From Rhodococcus rhodnii (GTDB taxonomy: Bacteria; Actinomycetota; Actinomycetes; Mycobacteriales; Pseudonocardiaceae): DNA of 37,633 nucleotides. The notes beneath the pieces are model-generated. The model was not told where the DNA came from. It did not search any database and saw only the letters and a program-made list of their open reading frames with translations. The stretch is from NCBI GenBank assembly GCA_000720375.1, contig JOAA01000055.1, forward strand, positions 1 through 37,633, given 5' to 3'. Both the position numbers and the translations under genes were made by a program. Positions 7,550 to 15,490 of this stretch are shown one piece after another (the stretch's first letter is position 1; the number at the start of each line of letters is the position of its first letter).

Positions 7550-7572
7550 GTACAGCAGCGAAGTACAGCAAC
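7550..7572. repeat. Candidate integrase arm-binding sites, left
   Basis: Two direct copies of GTACAGCA, one starting at 7550 and one at 7563, lie just inside attL. The same 23 bases recur at 18512-18534 near attR. Paired short repeats at both ends of an integrated element are the usual form of arm sites for tyrosine integrases. Part of the repeat abuts the 3' end of int. Confidence 0.65.
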
Positions 7573-7575
7573 GGC

Positions 7576-8799
7576 TCAGCCGTCCAAGCTCTGCTCAAGC
7601 CGCTTGAGCGCCTGGCGTACCGATTCGTCGGATACCTCGGTGTAGATCTCCATCGTCACGGACATCTGAGCGTGACGCAGGATGCGCATCGCCACCCGAG
7701 GGTGGACATCCAAATCTGCCAGCAGTGATCCACACGTTCGGCGGCCGGCGTGCAGCGTGATGCGTCGCACACCTGCTTTGCGGCACCGAGTGTTCCAGGA
7801 CCGCAGAAAGTTCCGCGGTTCAATCGGCGTGCCGTACCGGGTCGTGAACACCAGGCCGCTGTCTTGCCAGGAGCCCTCAGTGGTCGCCACGAGCTGATCT
7901 TCCTGGCGTTTGGTCAGTCGCAGGCGCAGCGCAGTCGCCACAATCGCGATCATGGGCAGGCTGTCGTCCGATGCCTCGGTCTTGGTTTGCCGATGTAGGA
8001 GCTGACCGCGGACACGCTGCAACTGATGCTCCACCCACAACTGATGCTCGGTAAAGTCCACCGCATCCAGTGGAAGACCCAGCACCTCCCCACGACGCAT
8101 ACCCATGACGATCACGAGGACGTATGCCGCGTAGAGCGGATCACTGTCTTGCCGTGCCGACTCAAGGAACTTGCGTGCCTCTTCGGTTGTCCATCGTGGT
8201 CGTCGACGCTTACGCCGCTGTGGCAATTTGATCGACTTGGCGATGTTCTTGGACACCACACCCGCGTCGACCGCGTCCGACAAGGCGGATCTGAGACAGT
8301 CCCGGACGTCCGAGAGTGTCCGCACGGACAGCGTCTGTTTGCAACAGCGGTCAATGGCGCAGCAACGCTGTTTCTCCACTGGGCGAGCCGCATCCTTGCC
8401 TTGGCCGCAACATTGACATGTCCGAGCGAGCTTGTTCATCCAAGTCTGTCCATCTTGGACTTTCAAGCGAAGCATGCCTTTTGAACCCAAGTATGGTCCA
8501 ATGTGGAGCCTAATATATGTCTCATAGTTCGCGTGCGTCGTCGGCGCCCGGTTCGGCTTGATCACCTCCCGTAACCAGTACTCAAGGTACTCGCCCATTT
8601 TCGGCGCTTTGGTCACAACAGGACCGTCCAACGCTTCCTGTTGTAGCCGCACCCACTTCTCGTGCACCTCCTCCCACGTCTGTCCATAGACGTACTTGCG
8701 TTTGCGCAATCCAGTGGGGGTTTCCACCCACACGTACGCCGCGAACCCGTTGCGGTACGCGAAGATGGATCCTTCACCGTTACGTCGCCGCCCTGCCAT
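7576..8799 (-). CDS. int: AICE tyrosine integrase
   Basis: This 407-residue integrase has an arm-binding N-terminus (GSIFAYRNGFAAYVW), a SAM-like domain (about 67-180) and a catalytic domain with Arg235 (GMRRGE), His350/Arg353 (LHAGRRTC), His376 (LRHAQMS) and Tyr386 (EIYTEVS). A cysteine-rich insert at about 128-153 (CQCCGQGKD, then CCAIDRCC) inside the core-binding domain looks like a metal-binding finger; I know this insert from AICE integrases. The usual HxLRHT block reads HAGRRTC. It recombines the element at tRNA-Val(CAC) and lies 74 bases from attL. Only one base separates it from xis, so the two are co-expressed. Confidence 0.93.
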   Translation of the reverse strand: MAGRRRNGEGSIFAYRNGFAAYVWVETPTGLRKRKYVYGQTWEEVHEKWVRLQQEALDGPVVTKAPKMGEYLEYWLREVIKPNRAPTTHANYETYIRLHIGPYLGSKGMLRLKVQDGQTWMNKLARTCQCCGQGKDAARPVEKQRCCAIDRCCKQTLSVRTLSDVRDCLRSALSDAVDAGVVSKNIAKSIKLPQRRKRRRPRWTTEEARKFLESARQDSDPLYAAYVLVIVMGMRRGEVLGLPLDAVDFTEHQLWVEHQLQRVRGQLLHRQTKTEASDDSLPMIAIVATALRLRLTKRQEDQLVATTEGSWQDSGLVFTTRYGTPIEPRNFLRSWNTRCRKAGVRRITLHAGRRTCGSLLADLDVHPRVAMRILRHAQMSVTMEIYTEVSDESVRQALKRLEQSLDG

Positions 8800-8800
8800 A

Positions 8801-8989
8801 TCACACCTCCTTCACTCGCCGTTCGATGTACTCATCAACCCACTCCGGCATAATGCGTCGATTGCGACCATCCTTAACGGACTTGAGTTCACCCGTGCAG
8901 ATCAGCATCTTGGTCTTGGACACACTGAAGCGAAGCAACTGCGCTACCTCATTTACCGTGTGCCATTTAGGTTTCAACGGTTCCAACAC
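8801..8989 (-). CDS. xis: AICE excisionase (HTH_17)
   Basis: The 62-residue protein is a compact winged helix-turn-helix: WHTVNEVAQLLRFSVSKTKMLI, then ELKSVKDGRNRRIMPEWVDEYI. Size and position between rep and int are those of pSAM2 Xis. Excisionase is expected to direct integrase towards excision from the tRNA. Its start lies 16 bases inside the end of rep, which places it in one transcript with rep and int and couples excision to replication. Confidence 0.85.
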   Translation of the reverse strand: MLEPLKPKWHTVNEVAQLLRFSVSKTKMLICTGELKSVKDGRNRRIMPEWVDEYIERRVKEV

Positions 8990-10530
8990 CGAGTCACCTC
9001 CTCTCCGCCCAGTTGCGCCTCAATCTCTTCACGGGCGACGAGTCGGTGTTCGCGTGCTTTGGCAGCCGCTGTATTAGCAAGCTGAGCGTCTGCTGTGGTC
9101 AGCCATCCCAGGCCGTCGAATGTATGTATGACAATCAGCTCAGCGTCAACGCCCGCACCATCGTGGTCACGCCGAGGAGCGTCGAACAGTTGCAGTTCAA
9201 CAGGTTGCTGTCCGAGCTGATAGGCCCGCCGAACGTTACGGAGTGCTGTAAGAGTTGTGGAGTATCGGCGACTCTTGGTCGCGAAATGCCCGCCGAAACC
9301 GAGCATGTGAGCCCAGCGTTGCAGCTTGCCCCACGTCTCGTCCCAATCCTTACGTTGCCGGACGCTCGTCACGTGCAAAGGGCGTTGCCCAAGATACCAG
9401 CAGGCTTGTAGTTGCCGATTCTGGTGTGTGTCCTCGTCTGCAAGCTGGATACTCATCGCCGTGAGTCGCTTGGACATGTGACCGGTGACTTCGGTGGCTT
9501 TGGTGGCGTACTTGGCCAGGTATCCCGCGACTGCGGTGTTCGCGAGTTGCCCACGGTCGTCCATGTCGGACGGTGTTAGGTGGACAGTACGGATGTCGAG
9601 TTGCTCGCCCCACGCGATTGGCCAGCCATCGCGGTTGCGTGGGTGAGGTGCCGTCGTAAACGTGGTTGTCCGAACAGCACTGTCTATATAGGACTTAAGA
9701 TGCTCGACAGTGATCGCGGGATTCGGTGTGAGGATCGCGTCTTTGTCGTCCGGGTCGTATCCGTCCAGTCGACACAGCGCGTGGAAGTGGACTGCGCCCC
9801 GAGCTTGGTACTCGGCGACTTTGGTGTACTGAAGGCGAACCCGGACACCGAGCCGTTTCGCGTGCGCGGCGAGATGCCGGTTGATACTGATGGTGGTTCG
9901 TCGCCAGAGTTCACCAGCGTGCAGGTTCCAGACTGCTTGGTGGTCGTAGTCGTAGCAGTCACGGCACAATGGTTGTCCGGTGTGTGAGTCGTCCGGTTGG
10001 TGCGTGAGCCAACAGACCTGCACCACACCATGCGGGCACCTGATGGCGTTTCTACGAGGTGTGCACGGGCGTTGCTTGCCAGGTTTGCTGGCAGTGTGGA
10101 CAAGCCCGAAGGACGGGGCGGTGAGGGTAACGAACAGACTCGGGTGGTTGACCACGGTGTCCGGCACGCCTTTGCCGCCCAGCATGCCCGCTTTGATGAG
10201 CTGGTACATGTCGGCGCGATAGGTGGCTGCGCAGCCAGGACATTGTGAGGCACGGCGGTTCTTGCACGCGACGTACAGCACGCCGTCAGGCATGGTGTTA
10301 CTCACGTGGTCAATCTCGACACTTCGGCCGGCATCGTCAGACCAGTGCGCTTCGACCCGAAGCCGGATCGGATTCGAGCAGGCAGCCGCGGGCATGACGT
10401 GGGCGAGCCAGCGATGGTAGTTGGTGGCCGACGCTCGATCCAGATGTTCTTGTGTAGCAGTATGTTCGGCCACGGCACCCACCCCCAGAACCGGAGTGCT
10501 GGGGGTGAGAGTCGCAGTCGACATAGTCAT
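8974..10530 (-). CDS. AICE rolling-circle replication initiator (RepSA type)
   Basis: The 518-residue protein has zinc-finger-like cysteine clusters (CPGC at 97-100, CRDC near 189-192). The HUH motif is VHFHALCRLDG with His248 and His250, followed by YLAKYATK with Tyr337 and Tyr341 as candidate nicking tyrosines. This order matches the RepSA initiators of pSAM2-like elements, which nick the double-strand origin after excision and start rolling-circle replication. The ATG at 10530 overlaps the TGA of the upstream gene (ATGA). Length is slightly above the usual 450-500. No sign of damage. Confidence 0.9.
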   Translation of the reverse strand: MTMSTATLTPSTPVLGVGAVAEHTATQEHLDRASATNYHRWLAHVMPAAACSNPIRLRVEAHWSDDAGRSVEIDHVSNTMPDGVLYVACKNRRASQCPGCAATYRADMYQLIKAGMLGGKGVPDTVVNHPSLFVTLTAPSFGLVHTASKPGKQRPCTPRRNAIRCPHGVVQVCWLTHQPDDSHTGQPLCRDCYDYDHQAVWNLHAGELWRRTTISINRHLAAHAKRLGVRVRLQYTKVAEYQARGAVHFHALCRLDGYDPDDKDAILTPNPAITVEHLKSYIDSAVRTTTFTTAPHPRNRDGWPIAWGEQLDIRTVHLTPSDMDDRGQLANTAVAGYLAKYATKATEVTGHMSKRLTAMSIQLADEDTHQNRQLQACWYLGQRPLHVTSVRQRKDWDETWGKLQRWAHMLGFGGHFATKSRRYSTTLTALRNVRRAYQLGQQPVELQLFDAPRRDHDGAGVDAELIVIHTFDGLGWLTTADAQLANTAAAKAREHRLVAREEIEAQLGGEEVTRCWNR

Positions 10531-10847
10531 TCGGGCCGTTCCGCGTCCAATGCGGTGGCCATGTCATCAAGGGTGATACCCAAGTGACTGCAATGGTTCA
10601 TCACCCGGACCATCACATCCGGGATGCTCAAACTAAATGACGTGATCTCAGCAAGGTCCGGGTCAAGGGCACATAGCGTGCACATCGTTGCGCAGAACAC
10701 TCCAATGGGAGTGCCGAACGTCATGATGGTGTCGAGGCGGTTTGTGCCACCACAGTTGTGGCATTGCGATGCTTGAGGACAGTGCGTGACGTCGTCCAGG
10801 TCGGCGATGCCGAGTAAGTCACGCTTCCATCTTTCTAGATATGTCAT
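10527..10847 (-). CDS. Small cysteine-rich AICE protein of unknown function
   Basis: The 106-residue product has a zinc-ribbon-like N-terminal half: Cys23, Cys29, Cys32, then Cys52, Cys56 and Cys59 (CHNCGG ... CATMCTLC). The C-terminal half is helical. It overlaps both neighbours by 4 bases (ATGA), so it belongs to the rep operon. Small metal-binding proteins in this position occur in several AICEs, but I know of no assigned role. Confidence 0.65.
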   Translation of the reverse strand: MTYLERWKRDLLGIADLDDVTHCPQASQCHNCGGTNRLDTIMTFGTPIGVFCATMCTLCALDPDLAEITSFSLSIPDVMVRVMNHCSHLGITLDDMATALDAERPE

Positions 10848-11464
10848 GGGGTTTCCCTTTCGCTGTTTGTGTCACTAGTGACCAATTTGGCCAGTGCCGA
10901 CGCGAGACCCAGAACGATGACCGGAACGATGGCGACGAGCATGACGATTGGCCAGGGCGCCCGGGTGTATCCGGCCGCTTCCATGAGGTGATAAGCGACT
11001 TGTGCGATGGCACCGATGACGAGGCTGGCGATCGCGGAGATCTTCGCGAAGCGCAACGTTCGAGCGCTTCGTGGTCCACTGCCGACGCCGAGCCAGACGC
11101 GCAACGCGTACGCGGCATAGGCCTCTACGGACAGCGGCAAAACGACCGCTGTGTTGAGTTTCAGGTCATCCCAGATGCCCGGGAGGGGGTGAATGACGCC
11201 GAATCCGGCCATCTGGCCGAGACCAACCCATCCGGACCAGACTGCGACAGCTGCGGCTGCGCCGATGATGAGCAGTGGCCAGGGCTTGTGTGGTTTGCTT
11301 GGCACCTTTGCCTGGTGTGTCGTTTGTGGACTGTCATCGGTGGTCGATGTCAGTGCCTGTTCGGTTGTGGACGGAACCACGGTTGTGTGGTTGCTGTGTG
11401 GTTCGGTTGCTGTATGAGAGGTTGGTGGTTGATGGATGCGAATGCCATTGGGTGATGTGGTCAT
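10844..11464 (-). CDS. Spd-like polytopic membrane protein of the AICE
   Basis: The ATG at 11464 is preceded by GAGGTG, giving 206 residues; the longer open frame has no ribosome site and is a shadow of the neighbouring gene. The first 65 residues are Thr/Ser/His-rich and cytoplasmic. About four membrane helices follow: LLIIGAAAAVAVWSGWVGL, LNTAVVLPLSVEAYAAYAL, ISAIASLVIGAIAQVAY and PIVMLVAIVPVIVLGLASAL. Topology and context match the Spd/DUF2637-type proteins that help spread transferred DNA through the mycelium. Assignment to Spd is by topology and neighbourhood, not by a diagnostic motif. Confidence 0.65.
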   Translation of the reverse strand: MTTSPNGIRIHQPPTSHTATEPHSNHTTVVPSTTEQALTSTTDDSPQTTHQAKVPSKPHKPWPLLIIGAAAAVAVWSGWVGLGQMAGFGVIHPLPGIWDDLKLNTAVVLPLSVEAYAAYALRVWLGVGSGPRSARTLRFAKISAIASLVIGAIAQVAYHLMEAAGYTRAPWPIVMLVAIVPVIVLGLASALAKLVTSDTNSERETP

Positions 11465-11471
11465 GGTGCTG

Positions 11472-12182
11472 TCACCTCTTGGGGGCAAGGTCTTGACGCG
11501 TGGCCCATCGGAAGAGGGGCCAGACTTCGCTGGTTTGGCGTGAGATTGGTTTTTTCGCGGTGACGTCGACGAGGTGGTCTGGCAGCCAAATGCAGAGCTG
11601 GGATTCCAGGTCGATGACCATGCGGCAGGGTGTTTCCGTGCCGGTTTCTGCATCTTCTTCGACGCACCACACTGAGCCGTCTGCACGGACGTAAGGCACG
11701 GTGTAGGTAATGTTACGCATCGTGTTGCGCTTTTCGGTCCACCCGAGCAGGTGTCCGGGTGTGATGGCTATGGGGGTTGCCGCGTTGATACGACTGCGTA
11801 GTTTCTTTCTGGCGTAGGACAGTGTCGATTGGTCGGTGATCCAGTCGCCGTCGATCAGCTTGAAGAATCGTTGGGCGATGCGGGTAAGATCGGCGGGGCG
11901 CCACTGTCGAGCAATTCTGGGGCGAATGCCGCATTCAGGGCAGAGCCGAGCACCTCGGTTTTGCTTCAATTGGCGTTCACGGTTTCGTCCGCCGGTCCAT
12001 GTTCGGGATAGTGTCCATGTGATACCGGCATCTTGGATAACTTGCACTAGTCGTGCGCCGTGCCCTGACGCATGCTGCTGGAGCCTGTTTTCCAGATCGG
12101 TTGTCCAGCCGAGGTAATGCCGGGCGTGCTTGTACGGTCGATCGAAATGCAGGAGGTAGATGATCCCTGTCCGCGTGGTCAT
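11472..12182 (-). CDS. GIY-YIG nuclease-domain protein of the AICE
   Basis: The ATG at 12182 follows GGAG by 8 bases; the frame upstream of it lies over the next gene. Residues 5-85 match a GIY-YIG domain: GIIYLLHF for the first motif, HYLGWTTDLENRLQQH for the second with the catalytic arginine, and RNRERQLK. A CPEC pair follows. The C-terminal 80 residues (from MRNITYTVPYV) look like a separate small domain and could be made from an internal ATG near 11720, but the frame is continuous. Such proteins may nick DNA during maintenance or transfer, or serve in defence. It overlaps the upstream gene by 4 bases. Confidence 0.7.
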   Translation of the reverse strand: MTTRTGIIYLLHFDRPYKHARHYLGWTTDLENRLQQHASGHGARLVQVIQDAGITWTLSRTWTGGRNRERQLKQNRGARLCPECGIRPRIARQWRPADLTRIAQRFFKLIDGDWITDQSTLSYARKKLRSRINAATPIAITPGHLLGWTEKRNTMRNITYTVPYVRADGSVWCVEEDAETGTETPCRMVIDLESQLCIWLPDHLVDVTAKKPISRQTSEVWPLFRWATRQDLAPKR

Positions 12183-12490
12183 AGCCACGCTCCGACGAGG
12201 GTGCGCCAGCGGTTGAACAGACTGTGTCCAGTTTTGGTCAGGCGCAACGGGGTAGCCCATTTTCGAGTGTCGCCATGCAGCGCGGACTGCGCGGTCCTAC
12301 GTGGACCACGTTCTACATAGGACTGTTGCATGAGATGGCAGACGATCGTTTCGTATTGACTGTGCCGAATTCGACCGTCGTCCCAAAAATCGACAATTCT
12401 GCCGTTGTCGAGCACGCCGAGTGCGCCATGCTCTATCAGGTCGAGCGCTTCTTCCGCTCGATACGGGGTGACCTTGTATTGGCCCATCAT
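12179..12490 (-). CDS. Hypothetical AICE protein
   Basis: The 103-residue product has no motif I recognise. It begins YKVTPYRAEEALDLIEHGALGVLDNG and ends with a basic tryptophan-rich tail (FNRWRTLVGAWL). It may adopt a small alpha/beta or winged-helix fold, since the middle part (GRIRHSQYETIVCHLMQQ) and LRLTKTGHSLF recall a wHTH. It overlaps the GIY-YIG gene by ATGA and starts 71 bases after the transfer ATPase, behind a strong hairpin. Confidence 0.55.
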   Translation of the reverse strand: MMGQYKVTPYRAEEALDLIEHGALGVLDNGRIVDFWDDGRIRHSQYETIVCHLMQQSYVERGPRRTAQSALHGDTRKWATPLRLTKTGHSLFNRWRTLVGAWL

Positions 12491-12516
12491 CCGCTACCTC
12501 GTTCCGGATTTTGGGT

Positions 12517-12544
12517 AGAGCTATCCTCGGAGAGGAATAGCTCT
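12517..12544 (-). terminator. Strong hairpin between transfer ATPase and downstream genes
   Basis: AGAGCTATCCTC (12517-12528) pairs with GAGGAATAGCTCT (12532-12544) with one bulged A and a 3-base loop. It lies just after the stop of the ATPase gene on the leftward transcript. There is no T run on that strand, so it may attenuate or stabilise RNA rather than terminate fully. Confidence 0.5.
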
Positions 12545-12560
12545 GAACCCGTACGGCTAG

Positions 12561-13397
12561 TTAGAATTCACGCGTTTCAGGTCGAAGCTGTCGCGCGTAT
12601 TCGACGAGTCCGTAAATGTCCTTATCGGACAGGTACGCGGACTTGATGCGGCGAGGCATGCCGCCTTCGGCGAGAAGCAGGCCAACGCCCCTGTCTTCGG
12701 GAGCGATGTCCTTCGCGGAGTAGCCTTGTGCTGCCCAACCGACCGACAACACGATGTCAGAGCTGGAATCGGTCGTGCAGCGGAACGCGAGACGGTAACC
12801 GAACAGGTCCCGCAGGCTGGTAGGGATGATGTCGGCCGAGGGCCGCTGAGTGGCAGCGACCACGATGATGCCGGCCGCGCGACCGCGAGCGATGATGTCT
12901 CGCAGCAGGATCTTGAATTCTTCTTGCTGGTCCTTGGTTCCCGTGGTGACCGAGTAGTATGCGAGTTCATCGATCACGCACAAGATGACGGGAACGGGAT
13001 CGGCGGGGCCGATCTTGCGTCGGTTGACGCGGGACAGTTCGGCGTATCGCCGGTCCATCTCATGCTGGAGTTGCCGGAGCCTCCGCAGTGCGGCGGCCAT
13101 GTCCGGGCCGACGAAGACGTCAGCGACATCAGCCCAGAGACCAAGTTCAACTTGTTTACCGTCGAAGAGCCACATTGAACAGTCGGTGGGTGACAGTGCG
13201 CCGTGCGCGACGATGTTGTTGAGTGCCACCGACTTGCCTGCTCCAGGTTCACCGGCGAGCAGGATATTGCGATAGATGAGCGGAATGTCGACGCCATAGC
13301 CATATTCGTCGATTCCAAGGTGAACCTTGTCGTACATGGACAGACTAGCCACTGGGTACCGGTCCTGTGTGGACGTCGTGTCAGTCAACATAATCAC
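12561..13397 (-). CDS. FtsK/SpoIIIE-type DNA translocase (AICE transfer protein, TraB/TraSA like)
   Basis: The 278-residue ATPase has Walker A GEPGAGKS (residues 49-56), Walker B VILCVIDELA (about 137-146) and ATQRPSADIIP, characteristic of FtsK/SpoIIIE pumps. In AICEs a single hexameric FtsK-like protein moves double-stranded DNA between hyphae. Here the membrane part is on a separate gene upstream, and no C-terminal winged helix for recognising the transfer locus is visible after the motor domain. The GTG at 13397 follows GGAGAGG by 6 bases and overlaps the upstream gene by 17 bases; an ATG two codons later is possible. Together with the 308-residue membrane protein it equals one usual transfer protein. 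Confidence 0.85.
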   Translation of the reverse strand: MIMLTDTTSTQDRYPVASLSMYDKVHLGIDEYGYGVDIPLIYRNILLAGEPGAGKSVALNNIVAHGALSPTDCSMWLFDGKQVELGLWADVADVFVGPDMAAALRRLRQLQHEMDRRYAELSRVNRRKIGPADPVPVILCVIDELAYYSVTTGTKDQQEEFKILLRDIIARGRAAGIIVVAATQRPSADIIPTSLRDLFGYRLAFRCTTDSSSDIVLSVGWAAQGYSAKDIAPEDRGVGLLLAEGGMPRRIKSAYLSDKDIYGLVEYARQLRPETREF

Positions 13398-14307
13398 TCA
13401 AATCCTCTCCGGACACGATCACTGTTGGCCGTGTTGGCTCAACCGGTGGTGTCGTTGTGGACTTGCGTGTCTTACGAAGCACGGGGTCAGCGGAACCCCA
13501 ATCGGCCTCAGTGATCTCGATAACCGGTACTGAGCGGATGGTTTCCGTTCCTTCACCGGCCACGGTGCCACTGACCTTTTCGGACAGCTGGGAAAGTGGC
13601 GATGGCACTTTCTCGTTAGCGCTCAACGGGTCGCGGCGGATGATGTCCACTGCGACAATGGTTGTGAGCTTGCGGTACCGATGGATGCGCGCGTCACGTG
13701 CATAACATGCTGGCGCGATGTAAGAGAGTGATGCTTCGATGTCCTCACTGGACGAACCGGCACGGATCCACAGCCACACGCGTTCACCGGTCTTCGTGGG
13801 TCGCGCCCAGAGCAGGAGCGGCAAGGAACCGTCAAGGTTCATCGTACGGACCTTGCCCACCTTGAAACAGGCACGCATGCGTTGCCGGTCCAGCACACAC
13901 CAGATGCGACGGGTCAAGAACCGTCGTGTCGGACCGTAAATGAACAGTCCAAGAAGGACACCCCAGAACACGAGGTTTCCAGCAAGACCACCCAGAAATG
14001 CTTGTAGGGTCTTGTTAGCTGCCATCAGCGCAGCGATCACAACGATGTAGGCGCGCAAACGGATCGCCAGGCTGAGACCCTTCCACGTCACCGTGAACGA
14101 ACCCAGGAACAGCGCGAACACCACACCCATCACCACGTAGGGATCAAGGCCTACACCTGCAATCAACAGGACCGCCAGACCGAGCGAGACCAACCAGCCG
14201 TAGCCGCGGAACAGTGGCCGCAAAACAGCCCAAGGTCCGGTCTGACGCCGGTCAAAGTACTCAAAGCCGACACGGCCGGTGGGAGTACGACGGGTAGACT
14301 TAGACAT
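13381..14307 (-). CDS. Membrane partner of the transfer ATPase
   Basis: The 308-residue product has about four membrane helices in its first 125 residues: YGWLVSLGLAVLLIAGVGL, VVMGVVFALFLGSFTV, AYIVVIAALMAANKTLQAFL and LVFWGVLLGLFIYG. A cytoplasmic domain and a Ser/Thr/Pro-rich tail follow. It resembles the N-terminal part of TraB/TraSA proteins separated from the motor domain, which is the very next gene and overlaps it. It would anchor the translocase at the membrane. Its leader contains the hairpin at 14343-14390, and its start is fixed by CTTGGAGG 8 bases upstream. Confidence 0.65.
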   Translation of the reverse strand: MSKSTRRTPTGRVGFEYFDRRQTGPWAVLRPLFRGYGWLVSLGLAVLLIAGVGLDPYVVMGVVFALFLGSFTVTWKGLSLAIRLRAYIVVIAALMAANKTLQAFLGGLAGNLVFWGVLLGLFIYGPTRRFLTRRIWCVLDRQRMRACFKVGKVRTMNLDGSLPLLLWARPTKTGERVWLWIRAGSSSEDIEASLSYIAPACYARDARIHRYRKLTTIVAVDIIRRDPLSANEKVPSPLSQLSEKVSGTVAGEGTETIRSVPVIEITEADWGSADPVLRKTRKSTTTPPVEPTRPTVIVSGEDLSDYVD

Positions 14308-14342
14308 GACTCAGCCCTCCAAGGCGAGTTGAGTGAAGAAGA

Positions 14343-14390
14343 GACACGGGACCGGGTAGGAACCGCCAAGAACCAGATCGGTCCCGTGTC
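14343..14390 (-). promoter_or_regulatory. Structured leader, copy A (12-bp hairpin with conserved loop)
   Basis: GACACGGGACCG (14343-14354) is the perfect reverse complement of CGGTCCCGTGTC (14379-14390). The 24-base loop contains the 18-base motif AGGAACCGCCAAGAACCA (plus strand), which recurs exactly in copy B at 15205-15260, where the stem sequence is different. It lies 36 bases before the start of the membrane gene, followed by the shared GCCTTGGAGG ribosome site. It could be an RNA element or a DNA operator. Confidence 0.65.
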
Positions 14391-14446
14391 CTTTCAATAT
14401 TTGATCTGAACGAACCGCTAGGATTCACCTAACACGTACGACAATG

Positions 14447-14611
14447 TCAGTCTTTATTGGCAGCATTGCGGTACTTGGCAGCCAGCTGCTCATGCTTCGC
14501 ACTCGACGCGTGCCATCCTGCTTTCGACTCACTTCGGGCCGCGTCGGTGTGCATCCTGTGCATCATTTCGGCAACAGCCTTACCGGACGGCATGTTCTTA
14601 TTCTTCGCCAC
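14447..14611 (-). CDS. Small basic AICE protein of unknown function
   Basis: The GTG at 14611 follows AGGAGC by about 6 bases, giving 54 residues; the ATG at 14638 upstream has no ribosome site. The product begins with AKNKNMPSGKAVAEMM and is rich in Lys, Ala and His. It is hydrophilic and probably helical, without a recognisable motif. It lies between the Nudix gene and the transfer genes, in the same direction. It could be a nucleoid-type or regulatory peptide, but nothing in the sequence shows it. Confidence 0.5.
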   Translation of the reverse strand: MAKNKNMPSGKAVAEMMHRMHTDAARSESKAGWHASSAKHEQLAAKYRNAANKD

Positions 14612-14654
14612 AGCTAACGCTCCTGATGTCATAAACAATCTGGTAAGTGCGTAA

Positions 14655-15167
14655 TCAGTGACCGCGAGTCCTTCGCGACCTTTCCAGCACGAGATCCCGA
14701 ACCGTCATCAGCATCTCTTCAGGTCGAACACGACCAAATGTCATGATGACCGCGTCCGCGATAATCTCGCGGTGATCAAATCCCAACTGAAGTTCGTACA
14801 TCGCATCGTGCAACGGAACCCATTGGGCAGCGACAGCGTCATCGCCAGCGATAGGCGTTGCCTCGTCTTCACGAATTTCGCCAACGTATGCAGCGCTAAC
14901 CACGCGACCACGAGGGTCACGGTTTGGCTGGTCGTAGATGCCAGCAAACTTCAAGTGCACAGAATGAATAGCCGTTTCCTCGGCCAGTTCACGATAAGCT
15001 GCGATTTCCGAGGTTTCACCCTCGTCAACGTATCCGCCAGGCAATGCCCAATGTCCCTTGAACGGTTCGTTGCCCCGCTCAATAAGCAGGACCTCGAGAT
15101 CGATACGAGTCCTTCGGACCAGAACAATGTCGGCAGCATAGTTGATCATCGCACAGCGCTTACCCAT
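14655..15167 (-). CDS. Nudix hydrolase of the AICE (Pif-like position)
   Basis: The 170-residue protein carries a Nudix box, GGYVDEGETSEIAAYRELAEETAI (written in two parts: GGYVDEGETS and YRELAEETAI, about residues 44-67). The glycine usual after EE-x is replaced by Ala. The N-terminus ADIVLVRR is the usual first strand. Nudix enzymes hydrolyse nucleoside diphosphate derivatives with Mg2+. In pSAM2 the Nudix protein Pif prevents redundant transfer between hyphae that already carry the element, and this gene holds a comparable place. It has the structured leader B upstream and a GCCTTGGAGG ribosome site. Confidence 0.85.
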   Translation of the reverse strand: MGKRCAMINYAADIVLVRRTRIDLEVLLIERGNEPFKGHWALPGGYVDEGETSEIAAYRELAEETAIHSVHLKFAGIYDQPNRDPRGRVVSAAYVGEIREDEATPIAGDDAVAAQWVPLHDAMYELQLGFDHREIIADAVIMTFGRVRPEEMLMTVRDLVLERSRRTRGH

Positions 15168-15204
15168 CGTGCTTAACCTCCAAGGCTAAAGTTGATTTGA
15201 TAGA

Positions 15205-15260
15205 AGAGAACGGAACCAGGCAGGAACCGCCAAGAACCACACTGGTTCCGTATGTTCTCT
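15205..15260 (-). promoter_or_regulatory. Structured leader, copy B (hairpin with the same loop motif)
   Basis: CGGAACCAG (15211-15219) pairs with CTGGTTCCG (15242-15250). The stem extends with AGAGAA/TTCTCT across a small bulge. The loop again holds AGGAACCGCCAAGAACCA. Stem bases differ from copy A but pairing is kept. It lies 38 bases before the Nudix start, with the same downstream layout as copy A. Confidence 0.65.
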
Positions 15261-15490
15261 CAAAAACTCAATTTCAACTCGACCGAGTCACGTGAAAATG
15301 CCGTCAGGCACTCGAGCAGCAACTGCTCACGTGCCAGCTCACAACAAGCCAACGCAACGAGATGTTGCGCCAGAAACGTAGCTTGAGCTCGCTCCAGGTC
15401 ATCAAGATGTGACCAAAAATCGAAGTTGCTATCACCTGCATCGCAGGCTTGGCGGCGCCACGCATCTTGCTTGAAACGGAATATCAGCAT
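15260..15490 (-). CDS. Small AICE protein of unknown function
   Basis: The 76-residue product is helical (LERAQATFLAQHLVALACCELAREQLLLECL) with no motif known to me. Its ATG follows directly on the TAA of the 29-residue ORF upstream (TAAATG), so it is most likely translated by reinitiation. It ends at leader B of the Nudix gene. Confidence 0.5.
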   Translation of the reverse strand: MLIFRFKQDAWRRQACDAGDSNFDFWSHLDDLERAQATFLAQHLVALACCELAREQLLLECLTAFSRDSVELKLSF

